DNA of 42,523 nt from CAYGBW01 sp964348185 (GCA_964348185.1 CAYGBW010000075.1:1-42523), one strand, 5' to 3'. Positions 8,969 to 17,379 are shown, numbered from the stretch's first letter. Numbers and translations are program-made. Notes: a model not told the origin generated them from the sequence alone.

Positions 8969-8997
8969 ATAGTATTTCTAAACAGGGGGGGTGTCAA
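8969..8997 (-). promoter_or_regulatory. Sigma-70-type promoter of the AGPS-like/glpD/kinase operon
   Basis: On the minus strand TTGACA (8997-8992), 17 bases, then TACTAT (8974-8969). The -35 is a perfect consensus and the -10 matches four of six positions. Transcription would start near 8962, leaving a leader of about 120 bases before ATG 8840. The spacer contains a run of seven C. Confidence 0.7.
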
Positions 8998-9089
8998 ATA
9001 GAGGACGCTTCGGACCCATATGATGGAACAGCGGTGCATGAACAACGACCGAACGAGACCAGCGCTCCAATTCGCTGGTGTATTCAACC

Positions 9090-9116
9090 TTGACAGTGCA
9101 GGTATCCGACTATACT
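9090..9116 (+). promoter_or_regulatory. Candidate promoter of the VWA/OmpA gene
   Basis: TTGACA (9090-9095), 15 bases, TATACT (9111-9116). Both boxes are good but the spacing is two bases short of ideal. A start near 9123 would put ATG 9182 about 60 bases downstream and exclude the in-frame ATGs at 9020-9038, in agreement with the signal peptide beginning at 9182. Confidence 0.5.
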
Positions 9117-9181
9117 CTAACTATATGAGGGGAAATTCCAAGTATTTTCGATATCCTCTAATCGGTGGGAGGGAAGAGACC

Positions 9182-12046
9182 ATGAAGGCGATCGTTTCCT
9201 TTCTCGTATTGGTGTTACACGGCCTGTTTTTCTATAGCGCCTATGCCGGGGAGGATTTGCAAGTCCTGACCCCGGATTGGAAGGCCAAGATCACCTATCA
9301 GGTCGTGGATGAGGGTAAGCTCCTGGTTTCGGTCCTGGACAACGAGGAGAATCCGATCCGGGGACTGGAAGCGAAGGATTTTGTCGTCAAAAGGGGCATT
9401 AAAGAGGCGAAGATCCTCTCTGCTGAGTCCCTTGAGACGAGCAAAGAGATCCCCCTGAACATCGTCCTCGTGGTGGATAACTCCTTCTCCATGAAGGACC
9501 GTCAAGCCGTAAAACCCCTTCTTTCTGCCCTGGAAGCATTCTTCGAAACCGTGCGGCCCATAGACAATATCCACGCGGTCGTTTTTTCAGAAAAAGAGAC
9601 CATGAAGGTCGGAGAACACACGTTAGATGTAAAGACCTTTCACTCCAGTGAAATCTCAGAACTCCGGGATTTCTTCACCAACGCCTTTGGTCGTGGGATA
9701 GCGAGCGGGACCTACCTTTATGAAGCCATGGCGGCTGGAATCGATCTCATCCGGAAGATGCCGGATAAGGATCAAAAATTTCTCGTGGTGTTTTCAGATG
9801 GTGAGGATATTAACAGCCAGCTAACCGAAGGGGACGTTGAATCAGAGGCAGCCGGGATCTCGAAGCTTGAGGCGTTTTGTGTCGATTATATGCCGGGACG
9901 CAAAATGGACCCCTTTCTCAAATCCTTTGCCGAGACTCATGGCGGCCGTATCTGGAAAGCCAAATCAGCTAAGGAACTCCTACCCATTTTCGAATCCTTT
10001 ACCACCACCCTCCTCTACCGGTATGTCGTCTCATACAGGGTCCTTGAGCCGCCCCGAGGCACACTGGCCATGGGGCTCACTGAATTGGATTTTGACATCC
10101 TTACCATGATAGGGGGTTCCCCCCTGATGAGCACGGTCTTTTTTGAGACCGGCAAGAGCGAGCTTCCAAAATACTATCTCCTTTTTTCGGACCCGGCCCA
10201 GACCAAGTCCTTCGATGACAAGAGGCTGACAACCGCACTGGACAGGTACTACAACGTCCTCAATCTCGTTGGCCAGAGGCTCACCCAAAACCCTTCGGCC
10301 CAGATCCGAATCGTCGGCTGTAATTCTGATACCGGGGTAGAGAAAGACAATCTCGTTCTTTCCAAGGGCAGGGCTGAGGCTGTGAGGGATTACCTCTCCA
10401 GCATCTGGCTTATCGATGACTCTCGCATGAAAATCGAAGCGCGCAATTTGCCCGCAAATCCCACACCGGCGATTGTTCTGGGCAGCCGACCCGAAAACCA
10501 GCGGGTAGAGATCATATTCGATTCCATGGAGATGCAGGATGAGATGGCAGAGGAATTCGTCGTGGAGACACACAATACGAGGGAGATCGAAATCGCGTCG
10601 CAGATCGCGGCGGAGTACGGCACTGCCAGTTGGGAACTCACCCTCATGGCGGATAATCGGGCGATCAAGACCCTGGAGGGCACAGGAGACCTCAAACCGT
10701 CATACACGTTCCCTCTAGGCGAATTCGGCCCCGAAAAGCTGGCAGCCTTCAGCAACCTAGAGGCCCATATCAGGGTGGTCGATATCCATGGTGATGCCCT
10801 TGAAACTGCTGCCGGTCCAATTCCCATCAGGGTTTCGAAGAAGGAGGTGGTCCATGAACTCGTCGGTCCGCCCCATGGGTCGGTGGCCTTGGAGCCTGAA
10901 ACCCTGACCATCGAGGAGTTGACCACAATCGATAGCTCACCCCTTCTAAACTATGTATTCTTTGAAACCGGTGAAAGCGAGATCTCCGACCGGTACACGG
11001 TCTTTGCGAATCAGGCCGATACCCAAGCCTTTGATGAAAGCAATCTGAAGGGCACCATGGAGAAGTACCAGCATATACTGAACATTATCGGCAAGCGTCT
11101 TGTTGCGAATCCCGAGGCCAGTATAAGGATTGTCGGCTGCAACGCGAATCGGGGAGTGGAACGGGGCCGGACAGATGTTTCAAGGAGCCGGGCAGAAGCC
11201 GTACGCGCCTATTTGAGGTATATCTGGGGAATCGATTCATGGCGGATGGAGGTGGAGGCCCGTAACCTACCGGCTGTTGCGAGCACTGGCAGCGTAGAGG
11301 AGGGAAGGGCCGAAAACCAGCGGGTGGAGATCTATTCGGATTCTCCCGAAATTCTCGACACCATAGAAAGCACCTATGTGCAAGAGATCACCGACGCGAA
11401 AGAAATCCGGATCGTGCCACAAATCCAGGCGGGTTATGACCTTACTCACTGGACGATCGAGCTGACGGGTGATGGAGCGTTGATTGGGTCCCTGGAGGGT
11501 GAAGGCGATCTTCTCCCGACGTACACCTATGCTCTTGAAGACATTGGGCTCCGCAAGCTTGGCTCCTACAGGGGGATTCAGGCAGGTATCGCGGTCGAAG
11601 ACAAAAAGGGGCAGGTCCTTCAAGCGGCTGCCGATATTTCAGTCCGGTTCATCAAGCGGGAAGAGCGCGTTGCCCAGAAAATGGGCTACAAGGTGCTGGA
11701 AAAATATGCCCTCATCCTCTTTGATTTCGACAGTGCGGATATAAAGGCACGGAACCGGGTCGTTCTTGACCGGATCATCGAGAGAATCAAGGAGGTTCCC
11801 GATGCCAGGGTGACGATTACCGGCCATACGGATACCATTGGCAACGAACAATACAATGTCGACCTCTCAACGCGGCGGGCAAAGGCGGCTTACGATCAGA
11901 TTCTGGCCAGCGGAGTGGCGGCGAGTGAGCGCATCACCGTTGCAGGCGCTGGCCCCTACGATCCTCTGTTTGACAACGGTCTGCCCGAAGGCAGGGCCCT
12001 CAATCGGACGGTGACTATCACCCTTGAGTATGAGGCAGTCGAGTAG
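9182..12046 (+). CDS. Exported VWA-domain protein with three OmpA-type domains
   Basis: A 954-residue secreted or envelope protein. Signal peptide: residues 1-22, cleaved after AYA. A von Willebrand A domain follows (about 88-290) with an intact metal site D99-x-S101-x-S103, a Thr in SGTYLYEA and FSDGED. Next come two copies of a unit of about 273 residues, starting at VFFETGKSEL (residue 319) and VFFETGESEI (residue 592). Each is an OmpA-like domain with IRIVGCN, RAEAVR-YL and ENQRVEI, followed by a beta-rich segment. The C-terminal third OmpA domain (about 845-954) is canonical, with LFDFDSADI, TITGHTDTIG and LSTRRA. OmpA domains bind peptidoglycan, so this is probably a periplasmic or outer-membrane adaptor; the VWA domain would bind a protein partner. 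ATG 9182 is preceded by GGGAGGG (9167-9173). It is a single-gene unit, divergent from the lipid operon. Confidence 0.88.
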   Translation: MKAIVSFLVLVLHGLFFYSAYAGEDLQVLTPDWKAKITYQVVDEGKLLVSVLDNEENPIRGLEAKDFVVKRGIKEAKILSAESLETSKEIPLNIVLVVDNSFSMKDRQAVKPLLSALEAFFETVRPIDNIHAVVFSEKETMKVGEHTLDVKTFHSSEISELRDFFTNAFGRGIASGTYLYEAMAAGIDLIRKMPDKDQKFLVVFSDGEDINSQLTEGDVESEAAGISKLEAFCVDYMPGRKMDPFLKSFAETHGGRIWKAKSAKELLPIFESFTTTLLYRYVVSYRVLEPPRGTLAMGLTELDFDILTMIGGSPLMSTVFFETGKSELPKYYLLFSDPAQTKSFDDKRLTTALDRYYNVLNLVGQRLTQNPSAQIRIVGCNSDTGVEKDNLVLSKGRAEAVRDYLSSIWLIDDSRMKIEARNLPANPTPAIVLGSRPENQRVEIIFDSMEMQDEMAEEFVVETHNTREIEIASQIAAEYGTASWELTLMADNRAIKTLEGTGDLKPSYTFPLGEFGPEKLAAFSNLEAHIRVVDIHGDALETAAGPIPIRVSKKEVVHELVGPPHGSVALEPETLTIEELTTIDSSPLLNYVFFETGESEISDRYTVFANQADTQAFDESNLKGTMEKYQHILNIIGKRLVANPEASIRIVGCNANRGVERGRTDVSRSRAEAVRAYLRYIWGIDSWRMEVEARNLPAVASTGSVEEGRAENQRVEIYSDSPEILDTIESTYVQEITDAKEIRIVPQIQAGYDLTHWTIELTGDGALIGSLEGEGDLLPTYTYALEDIGLRKLGSYRGIQAGIAVEDKKGQVLQAAADISVRFIKREERVAQKMGYKVLEKYALILFDFDSADIKARNRVVLDRIIERIKEVPDARVTITGHTDTIGNEQYNVDLSTRRAKAAYDQILASGVAASERITVAGAGPYDPLFDNGLPEGRALNRTVTITLEYEAVE

Positions 12047-12050
12047 AGAC

Positions 12051-12072
12051 CGAACGTGGGCCGAGACGTTCG
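12051..12072. terminator. Hairpin between convergent genes
   Basis: CGAACGT (12051-12057) and ACGTTCG (12066-12072) form a perfect 7-bp stem with an 8-base loop, five bases after the VWA/OmpA stop. The downstream sequence is pyrimidine-rich without a clean T run, so it is a weak terminator candidate. Confidence 0.35.
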
Positions 12073-12165
12073 CTCTGTGCGTCTTCTTCTACAGGGAGGG
12101 GGGAATTCATGGAATGATCGCAACCGTGGGCACGGGGGAGTTCAGCTTTTTCGTGTCGTTCCCCG

Positions 12166-12639
12166 TCAATCTTGCCCTGTCTTGTGAAACTCGAAAGCGC
12201 TCGGGAGTAGTGTTTCAAGGCTTTCGATGGCCACCTCGCCGTCGGTATTCGACATCAGAACAACCGCGTCCCTCCCGAATTCGGCGATCACCTGTCTGCA
12301 CATCCCGCATGGCGGTATGGGTGTCGGGTAGTCCGCCACCACAGCGACGGCCCTTACCGATCTGTGGCCGGCACTGACGGCCCCCAAAACCGCGGCTCTT
12401 TCCGCACATATGGTCGCACCGTACGAGGCATTCTCCACGTTACTTCCCGTGAAGGTCTGACCGTCCTCGGTCAAGACCGCTGCACCCACGTTAAAGGACG
12501 AGTATGGCGCATACGCTCGTTGACGCGCCTCCAACGCGGCAGACAGCAGGTCAACCGAAACCTCCTTCGGTAGCTGACCTTCTGGGACCGTAGACAACCA
12601 TTTCGCCTTGATTTGGTTGAGCGTCAACGACGATTTCAC
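12166..12639 (-). CDS. cdd: Cytidine deaminase
   Basis: A 157-residue zinc enzyme deaminating cytidine and deoxycytidine to uridine forms in pyrimidine salvage, in the cytoplasm. Zinc and catalytic residues are visible: C78-x-E80 in TICAERAA and C111-x2-C114 in PPCGMCRQ. The substrate-binding FNVGAAV and NVENASYG segments are also present. An N-terminal extension of about 25 residues precedes the usual start of the family. The start is GTG 12639, which overlaps the stop of the upstream hydrolase gene (GTGA) and has GGAGGAGCAGG just before it. Pairing with a PcaD-like hydrolase is unusual and suggests only shared transcription. Confidence 0.93.
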   Translation of the reverse strand: MKSSLTLNQIKAKWLSTVPEGQLPKEVSVDLLSAALEARQRAYAPYSSFNVGAAVLTEDGQTFTGSNVENASYGATICAERAAVLGAVSAGHRSVRAVAVVADYPTPIPPCGMCRQVIAEFGRDAVVLMSNTDGEVAIESLETLLPSAFEFHKTGQD

Positions 12640-13463
12640 TTTCCTGCTCCTCCATCAGGTTTCGACTCTTGGGTTTCCCTTTCTTCCAAGAACCTCATCA
12701 GGGCAGCGTTAAAGGCTCCGGGCTGCTCCACATTGGAGAGATGGGCGGCAGACCGCAGTATGACGAGCCTGGACCCTGGGATACGCTCGTGCATGGCCTC
12801 TGAGGCAGCCACCGGCGTCCCGGGATCGCCCTCCCCCACGATGATCAGGGTGGGGATCTTCACTTGGGAGAGTCGCTCCAGATAATTGAGCCCCCGGATC
12901 GCTTCACTGCAGCCGATATAGCCCGTCACCGGCGTAGCCAGGAAATGCTTTCGGATTAATGCCACCCCCTGGGACTCCTGGCTGAGATAGGCCGGGGTAA
13001 ACCAACGCTCCAGGGTCGACTGCACCAGGGCTTGCATCCCTCTGCTGCGGGCCGTATCGATACGCTCCTGCCATACCGGCTGGGCCTCCCACGGAATAAT
13101 GGCGGCAGTATCACACAGGGCTAGGCTCTTGAGGCGATCGGCATGATTCAGGGCGAGGCACTGGCCGATCATCCCGCCCATGGACAGCCCGACCCAGTGG
13201 ACGACACCGATGCGAAGGGCATCCAATAAACCCACGGCGTCTTCCCCCAGCTGATCCAAGGTATATGCCTCTGCCGGCGCATCGCTGCCGCCGTGGCCAC
13301 GAGTGTCGTACCGGAGGACCTGGTAATGTGGTTCCAGAGGCTCCATCTGGGGGTCCCACATGGCAAGACTGGACCCCAGGGAATGGCTCAGAGCCACGAC
13401 TGGAGCCCCCCTTTTGCCAGACAGTTCGTAATTCATCTGAATGCCGTTGGCTTTGATCAGCAT
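12636..13463 (-). CDS. Alpha/beta hydrolase, 3-oxoadipate enol-lactonase-like
   Basis: A 275-residue alpha/beta hydrolase. The catalytic triad is readable: nucleophile S94 in VGLSMGGM, acid D213 in VGEGDPGTPV and H241 in SAAHLSNVEQP. The cap region and RYDTRGHGGSD resemble PcaD, which opens the 3-oxoadipate enol-lactone ring in aromatic degradation. No other beta-ketoadipate genes are nearby, so the true substrate may be another lactone or ester. ATG 13463 has GGGGAGG a few bases upstream. It is first of two genes, with cytidine deaminase overlapping by four bases. The promoter with a symmetrical inverted repeat about 150 bases upstream suggests repressor control. Confidence 0.82.
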   Translation of the reverse strand: MLIKANGIQMNYELSGKRGAPVVALSHSLGSSLAMWDPQMEPLEPHYQVLRYDTRGHGGSDAPAEAYTLDQLGEDAVGLLDALRIGVVHWVGLSMGGMIGQCLALNHADRLKSLALCDTAAIIPWEAQPVWQERIDTARSRGMQALVQSTLERWFTPAYLSQESQGVALIRKHFLATPVTGYIGCSEAIRGLNYLERLSQVKIPTLIIVGEGDPGTPVAASEAMHERIPGSRLVILRSAAHLSNVEQPGAFNAALMRFLEERETQESKPDGGAGK

Positions 13464-13606
13464 CGTGTCGCCTCCCCTAGGGTAAGGCTTCCCCTGCGTT
13501 CATCGTAAACAGATCATCCCCTCAGGCAGAGATTTCCCCTCCCCCGGGCCATCACCTGCTGCAAGATCTTTGGCAAACCCGATTTGGGGATTCTCGACAA
13601 ACCGAT

Positions 13607-13635
13607 ATCCTAGGTTATCTCTCTGCCAAAGTCAA
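13607..13635 (-). promoter_or_regulatory. Promoter of the PcaD-like/cdd operon
   Basis: On the minus strand TTGACT (13635-13630), 17 bases, TAGGAT (13612-13607). Start near 13600, leader of about 137 bases. It is covered by the inverted repeat at 13613-13642, listed separately. Confidence 0.55.
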
Positions 13636-13642
13636 GATAACC
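13613..13642. promoter_or_regulatory. Inverted repeat lying over the promoter (candidate operator)
   Basis: GGTTATCT (13613-13620) and AGATAACC (13635-13642) are perfect 8-bp inverted arms whose centres are 22 bases apart, about two helical turns. One arm touches the -35 box and the other fills the spacer next to the -10 box of the minus-strand promoter. This arrangement is typical of a dimeric repressor site. No regulator gene is adjacent. Confidence 0.5.
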
Positions 13643-13795
13643 GCCACTGGAGTTTCCGGACTTTCTCAGCCAAATCCCTTTGAGCGTTCCCTAAAATCCT
13701 TCGTGCTAACGAATCTTAGGCGAAGGGTCAGATTAGTCTCGGCGGGATTTGGGGAGCAGCCCGTCAAGGCCTGCCGGGGTTCCTGGAGATTTTTC

Positions 13796-13824
13796 TTGAC
13801 TATTGGAAGATTTTTTTCTTTAAT
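13796..13824 (+). promoter_or_regulatory. Promoter of the sugar ABC operon
   Basis: TTGACT (13796-13801), 17 bases, TTTAAT (13819-13824). Start near 13831, leaving a leader of about 320 bases before the binding-protein gene. A partly symmetrical TTCGTGCTAACGAA (13700-13713) lies upstream and could bind a sugar regulator. Confidence 0.5.
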
Positions 13825-13831
13825 GTCTTAA

Positions 13832-14148
13832 CGGTCATCGACCCGGAGCAGGACAACGAATCGTCATTCCGGGCGTCACGCTTGAGAATGTGATCAAAAC
13901 GCATGGACGGTCGGGGTGGCCAGTGAAACGAGCTTCAGACAAGGGGACGGACAAGGTTTCTTCAGCATCGGTCCAGAGGGGGCAGAAAGGCCTACCCCTC
14001 TGAAAAGGAGGTGAGAGACAAAAGGACAAACACTCACGAAAGGGGGTGAGAGACGAGAGAGTCATTGGGGAATTGGATTGTGGGAAGAACGAACGGATTG
14101 AGCGAAAACGACCCAAAGAGGAATCTATCTTTCAAGGAGGGGAAAAAG
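13832..14148 (+). other. Long non-coding leader of the sugar ABC operon
   Basis: About 317 bases without a convincing gene. It contains GGTGAGAGAC twice (14010-14019 and 14045-14054), the first preceded by AAAAGGA so that it looks like a strong Shine-Dalgarno site without a following ORF. AAGGAGGGG (14134-14142) is the real site for ATG 14149. I recognise no known riboswitch class. Confidence 0.4.
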
Positions 14149-15117
14149 ATGAAAAAACTCATGATTGTCTTCCTATCGCTGTGTTTCCTGATGTCCTTCG
14201 CAGTCGGTACGAGTGCTGCAAAACTACGATTTGCCTTTATGCCAGGAATTGCGGATCCCTTCTACTTCACTATGGAAAAAGGGGCCAAGGCTAAGGCAAA
14301 GGAACTCGGTGTGGAGCTCATCATCGGAGAATACCCCAAAGCCTGGGGACCGGAATATCAGGTTCCAATTCTCAAGGCTCTGGTTGCCCGGGGGGATATC
14401 GATCTGCTCTTTACGGCTCCTACCTCAACCGAGGCCTTGATTCCGGTTTTGAAAGAGATTCACGATAGCGGAATTCCGGTTATCACGGTGGATACCTACC
14501 TGGGAGATGGGGACTATTCCAAACCGAGCAACTACAGTTTCCCCCTGTCATATATCGGAACCGACAATTTCCTGGGCGGTCAGGTGGTTGCTGGAGCCCT
14601 CGCCATCATGCTCGGCGGAAAAGGGAAGGTGTTTCTGGAGAATACCAACCCTGACGTCTCCAGTGTCATCGGTCGAGAAAAGGGTTTCCGAGAAGGCCTG
14701 AAGATATTTCCCGATATGGAACTGGTCGGGGTAGAGTATTGCCTCGATGTTCAGGAAACCGCGGCGGCTCAGGTGAGTGCTGCACTGCAAAAACACCCTG
14801 ATCTCGCCGGAGTCTTTGGGGTGAATGTATTTAGTGCGCAAGGTGCCTATCAGGCGGTCGTCAGTGCGGGTCTCCAAGGGGCGGTCAAGATAGCCACTTG
14901 GGATGCGACTGAGACCCTTATTGCCGGTTTGAGAAAGGGCGAAGTCGACCTGATTTTGGCGCAGATGCCGGCAGAGATGGGATCGTTGTGTGTCGAATGG
15001 GGGGTAAAACATCTCAACGAAGGTGCCGAAATACCCAAGAAGGTCATCCCTGGTTTCTTTGTTTTTACCAAGGATAACGTTAATGATCCTGAGGCGCAAC
15101 AATACATCTACAAGTAA
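14149..15117 (+). CDS. Periplasmic sugar-binding protein of an ABC transporter
   Basis: A 322-residue type I periplasmic binding protein (peripla_BP_4 / ribose-binding family). Signal peptide: residues 1 to about 23 (KK, hydrophobic core, GTSA). The mature part opens with LRFAFMPGIADPFYFTMEKG, the family start, and contains SYIGTDNFLGGQ and GKVFLENTN at domain hinges. Its ligand is probably a monosaccharide, since the operon ends in D-lyxose isomerase. ATG 14149 has AAGGAGGGG upstream; the open frame continues to 14065 but the signal peptide fixes the start. It is first of five genes. A hairpin separates it from the permeases, in keeping with the usual excess of binding protein. Confidence 0.9.
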   Translation: MKKLMIVFLSLCFLMSFAVGTSAAKLRFAFMPGIADPFYFTMEKGAKAKAKELGVELIIGEYPKAWGPEYQVPILKALVARGDIDLLFTAPTSTEALIPVLKEIHDSGIPVITVDTYLGDGDYSKPSNYSFPLSYIGTDNFLGGQVVAGALAIMLGGKGKVFLENTNPDVSSVIGREKGFREGLKIFPDMELVGVEYCLDVQETAAAQVSAALQKHPDLAGVFGVNVFSAQGAYQAVVSAGLQGAVKIATWDATETLIAGLRKGEVDLILAQMPAEMGSLCVEWGVKHLNEGAEIPKKVIPGFFVFTKDNVNDPEAQQYIYK

Positions 15118-15154
15118 GATGAAGCGAAGAACCACAGAGTAAGGTGTACGATTG

Positions 15155-15185
15155 GACGACAGGGGGTGAATTGCTCCCTGTCGTC
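15155..15185 (+). promoter_or_regulatory. Intercistronic hairpin between binding protein and permease genes
   Basis: GACGACAGGGGG (15155-15166) pairs with CTCCCTGTCGTC (15174-15185), a 12-bp stem with one G-U pair and a 7-base loop. It starts 38 bases after the binding-protein stop. The tail TCATTCTTTT is only weakly T-rich, so partial termination or protection of the upstream mRNA 3' end is likely, not full termination. Confidence 0.6.
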
Positions 15186-15211
15186 TCATTCTTTTCGAGG
15201 CGGGATTCTTT

Positions 15212-16312
15212 TTGAAAGGGCTCGATTATTCGATTTCTCTGGGAATGAACCGAATCAGACAGAGCAGAGTCATTGCCTTTGTGGGCCGGAATTGGGCTTC
15301 GCTCTTTTTGGTCTCGATGCTAATCCTATTCAGTTTCTTGGGCGAGAACTTCTTCGGTCTGAAAAACTTTACCATTATCGTTCTGGGAGTTACCTCGCTC
15401 CTGTTACTGGCCGCTGGAGAGACCTTTGTGATCGTCAGTGGGGGGATCGATCTTTCCATCGGTTTTGTCATGGGATTTGTTTGCGTCAGCTCGGCCATTA
15501 TTATGCGAGATCTATATGCCGCCGGTTATTCCCAAGCCATCAGCATATTGGCCGGCTCTTTTATCGGTCTTTTTTTGGGACTTATTCCCGGATTTATCAA
15601 CGGGCTCTTGATTGCCAGGTTCAGGGTTCCTCCCTTTATCGCTACCCTGGGTATGTGGGGTGTTGCCAACGGCATGGCCTGGCGGCTCTCCGAGGGCTTC
15701 CCTGTTGCCTTCCTACCCCCTCAGGTAAGAGAAATCGGCATGGCGTACGTGGCCTATTTCTCTTCTAAAAAAGGCTTTTCTCTTTTTCAGAGGCCGGTGC
15801 TGACCGAACGATCGGATATTTTGGATCTGGTCAAAATCGTTCCCGTTCCTGTGCTCTTGATCACGATTATTCTGCTTGTCTTTGCCTTCATTCTATCCCG
15901 CACCCGGTTTGGCCAGCACACCTACGCCATCGGAGGCAAGGTCGATGCTGCCATCCGGGCTGGGATCAATGTTCCCTGGCATTTGATCAAAGTCTATTTG
16001 GTTTCTTCCTTCTTTGCTTCCTGTGCCGGGGTCTTGCTGGTGTTTAAACTGGATATGGGCGTCCACACCCAGTACACCTCCAGCTACGAGCTTTTTGCCA
16101 TTGCGGCGGTGGTTATTGGCGGAGCCAGTCTGATGGGAGGAAAGGGAAGTATCTGGGGCACGGTAGTCGGGGTACTCTTGATCGGAACGTTGAATAACGG
16201 TCTGATGATGATGGGTTTACCCATTTTTTATCGCTATATAGCCATCGGTTGTATCCTGATTGCCGCGGTCCTCATTGATCAATTCTTCCCCGAGCTGGTG
16301 TATAGAGAATGA
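15212..16312 (+). CDS. Sugar ABC transporter permease 1 (RbsC-like)
   Basis: A 366-residue inner-membrane permease of the RbsC/BPD_transp_2 family with about eight to ten hydrophobic segments. Signature regions seen: AAGETFVIVSGGIDLSIG, LIPGFINGLLIARFRVPPFI and RTRFGQHTYAIGGKVDAA (the coupling segment EAA-like loop), then VIGGASLMGGKGSIWGT. A long loop of about 60 residues separates two membrane halves. Start uncertain: TTG 15212 has GAGG at 15197-15200; ATG 15245 gives 355 residues but has a poor RBS. The stop overlaps the next permease gene (ATGA). The two permeases are clearly homologous and probably pair as a heterodimer. Confidence 0.9.
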   Translation: MKGLDYSISLGMNRIRQSRVIAFVGRNWASLFLVSMLILFSFLGENFFGLKNFTIIVLGVTSLLLLAAGETFVIVSGGIDLSIGFVMGFVCVSSAIIMRDLYAAGYSQAISILAGSFIGLFLGLIPGFINGLLIARFRVPPFIATLGMWGVANGMAWRLSEGFPVAFLPPQVREIGMAYVAYFSSKKGFSLFQRPVLTERSDILDLVKIVPVPVLLITIILLVFAFILSRTRFGQHTYAIGGKVDAAIRAGINVPWHLIKVYLVSSFFASCAGVLLVFKLDMGVHTQYTSSYELFAIAAVVIGGASLMGGKGSIWGTVVGVLLIGTLNNGLMMMGLPIFYRYIAIGCILIAAVLIDQFFPELVYRE

Positions 16313-17379
16313 TAGAACAACAGAAAGCAAGAAATCTATATATCCATATCCTCAGAAGGTGGACCCTCTTCTTTCTGGCTGCTGAGATCGTTTTTTTCAG
16401 CATCGTGGGAACCAACTATTTCAGTCTGAATAATCTCCAGAATATCCTCCTTGCATCCACCACAGTCCTTCTGTTGGCCACGGGCGAGACCTTTGTGATT
16501 ATTACCGGAGGAATCGATCTGTCGGTTGGGTTCATGGTCGGTTTCAGCTCGGTTGTCTGTGCCAAAGTGATGGTCGATCTGGAGGCGGCCGGGCTTTCCC
16601 AGCCGTTAGCGATTTCTTCAGGTATCATGGCTGCCCTCCTATTGGGTCTGATCCCGGGGTGGGTCAATGGAGTCCTGGTAGCCAGGTTAAGGGTTCCTCC
16701 TTTTATTGCGACTTTTGGGATGTACGGCATTGCCTATGGTTCTGCCGAAATCATCTGTGATAATGTTCCCGTGCATAATTTGCCCACGTCTCTCGGCGCT
16801 CTGGGCCACGGCTATCTTTTCTACTGGCTTCCCGGAAAAGCTTTGAGTTTCCTCAGCAAGCCGGAGAATCTGACCCGGTTGGAAATGAAGAATCTGGTCT
16901 CGATTATTCCCAATGTCACGGTGATTACCTTTGTATTTATCGGCATCTTCGCCTTTATCTTGGCCAAGACGAAGTTTGGCCAACATACCTATGCCATCGG
17001 GGGCAGCATGAATGCCGCCGAACGAGCCGGGGTCAATGTGAAGGCTCATTTAATCAGAGTCTATATGATTTCGTCCTTTTTCGCCTCCCTCGCTGGCGTG
17101 ACTTATGTTCTGCGCTTCATCACCGGCAGAGCACCAGCTGGCAGTGCGCGCTTGCTCGATGCGGTCGTTGCCGTGGTTATCGGCGGCGCTAGCTTGTATG
17201 GAGGCACCGGGACGATTTCGGGAACCGTCATCGGAGCCCTGATTATTGGAGTCTTGGAGATAGGACTGGTTAATTTGGGTATCCCGACCTATAATCTGTA
17301 CATTGCCGTGGGATGTATCCTTATTTTTGCTGTTCTCGTTGATCAGTTCTTTCCAGAACTGGTCCATAGAGAGGATTGA
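16309..17379 (+). CDS. Sugar ABC transporter permease 2 (RbsC-like)
   Basis: A 356-residue inner-membrane permease, paralogous to the one before it: ATGETFVIITGGIDLSVG, LIPGWVNGVLVARLRVPPFI and KTKFGQHTYAIGGSMNAAERAG line up directly, and VVIGGASLYGGTGTISGT is conserved. ATG 16309 overlaps the preceding stop by four bases, which favours equal translation of both subunits. Most RbsC-type systems use one permease gene as a homodimer, so two adjacent distinct copies are a notable variation. The ATPase gene follows 16 bases downstream. Confidence 0.9.
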   Translation: MIEQQKARNLYIHILRRWTLFFLAAEIVFFSIVGTNYFSLNNLQNILLASTTVLLLATGETFVIITGGIDLSVGFMVGFSSVVCAKVMVDLEAAGLSQPLAISSGIMAALLLGLIPGWVNGVLVARLRVPPFIATFGMYGIAYGSAEIICDNVPVHNLPTSLGALGHGYLFYWLPGKALSFLSKPENLTRLEMKNLVSIIPNVTVITFVFIGIFAFILAKTKFGQHTYAIGGSMNAAERAGVNVKAHLIRVYMISSFFASLAGVTYVLRFITGRAPAGSARLLDAVVAVVIGGASLYGGTGTISGTVIGALIIGVLEIGLVNLGIPTYNLYIAVGCILIFAVLVDQFFPELVHRED

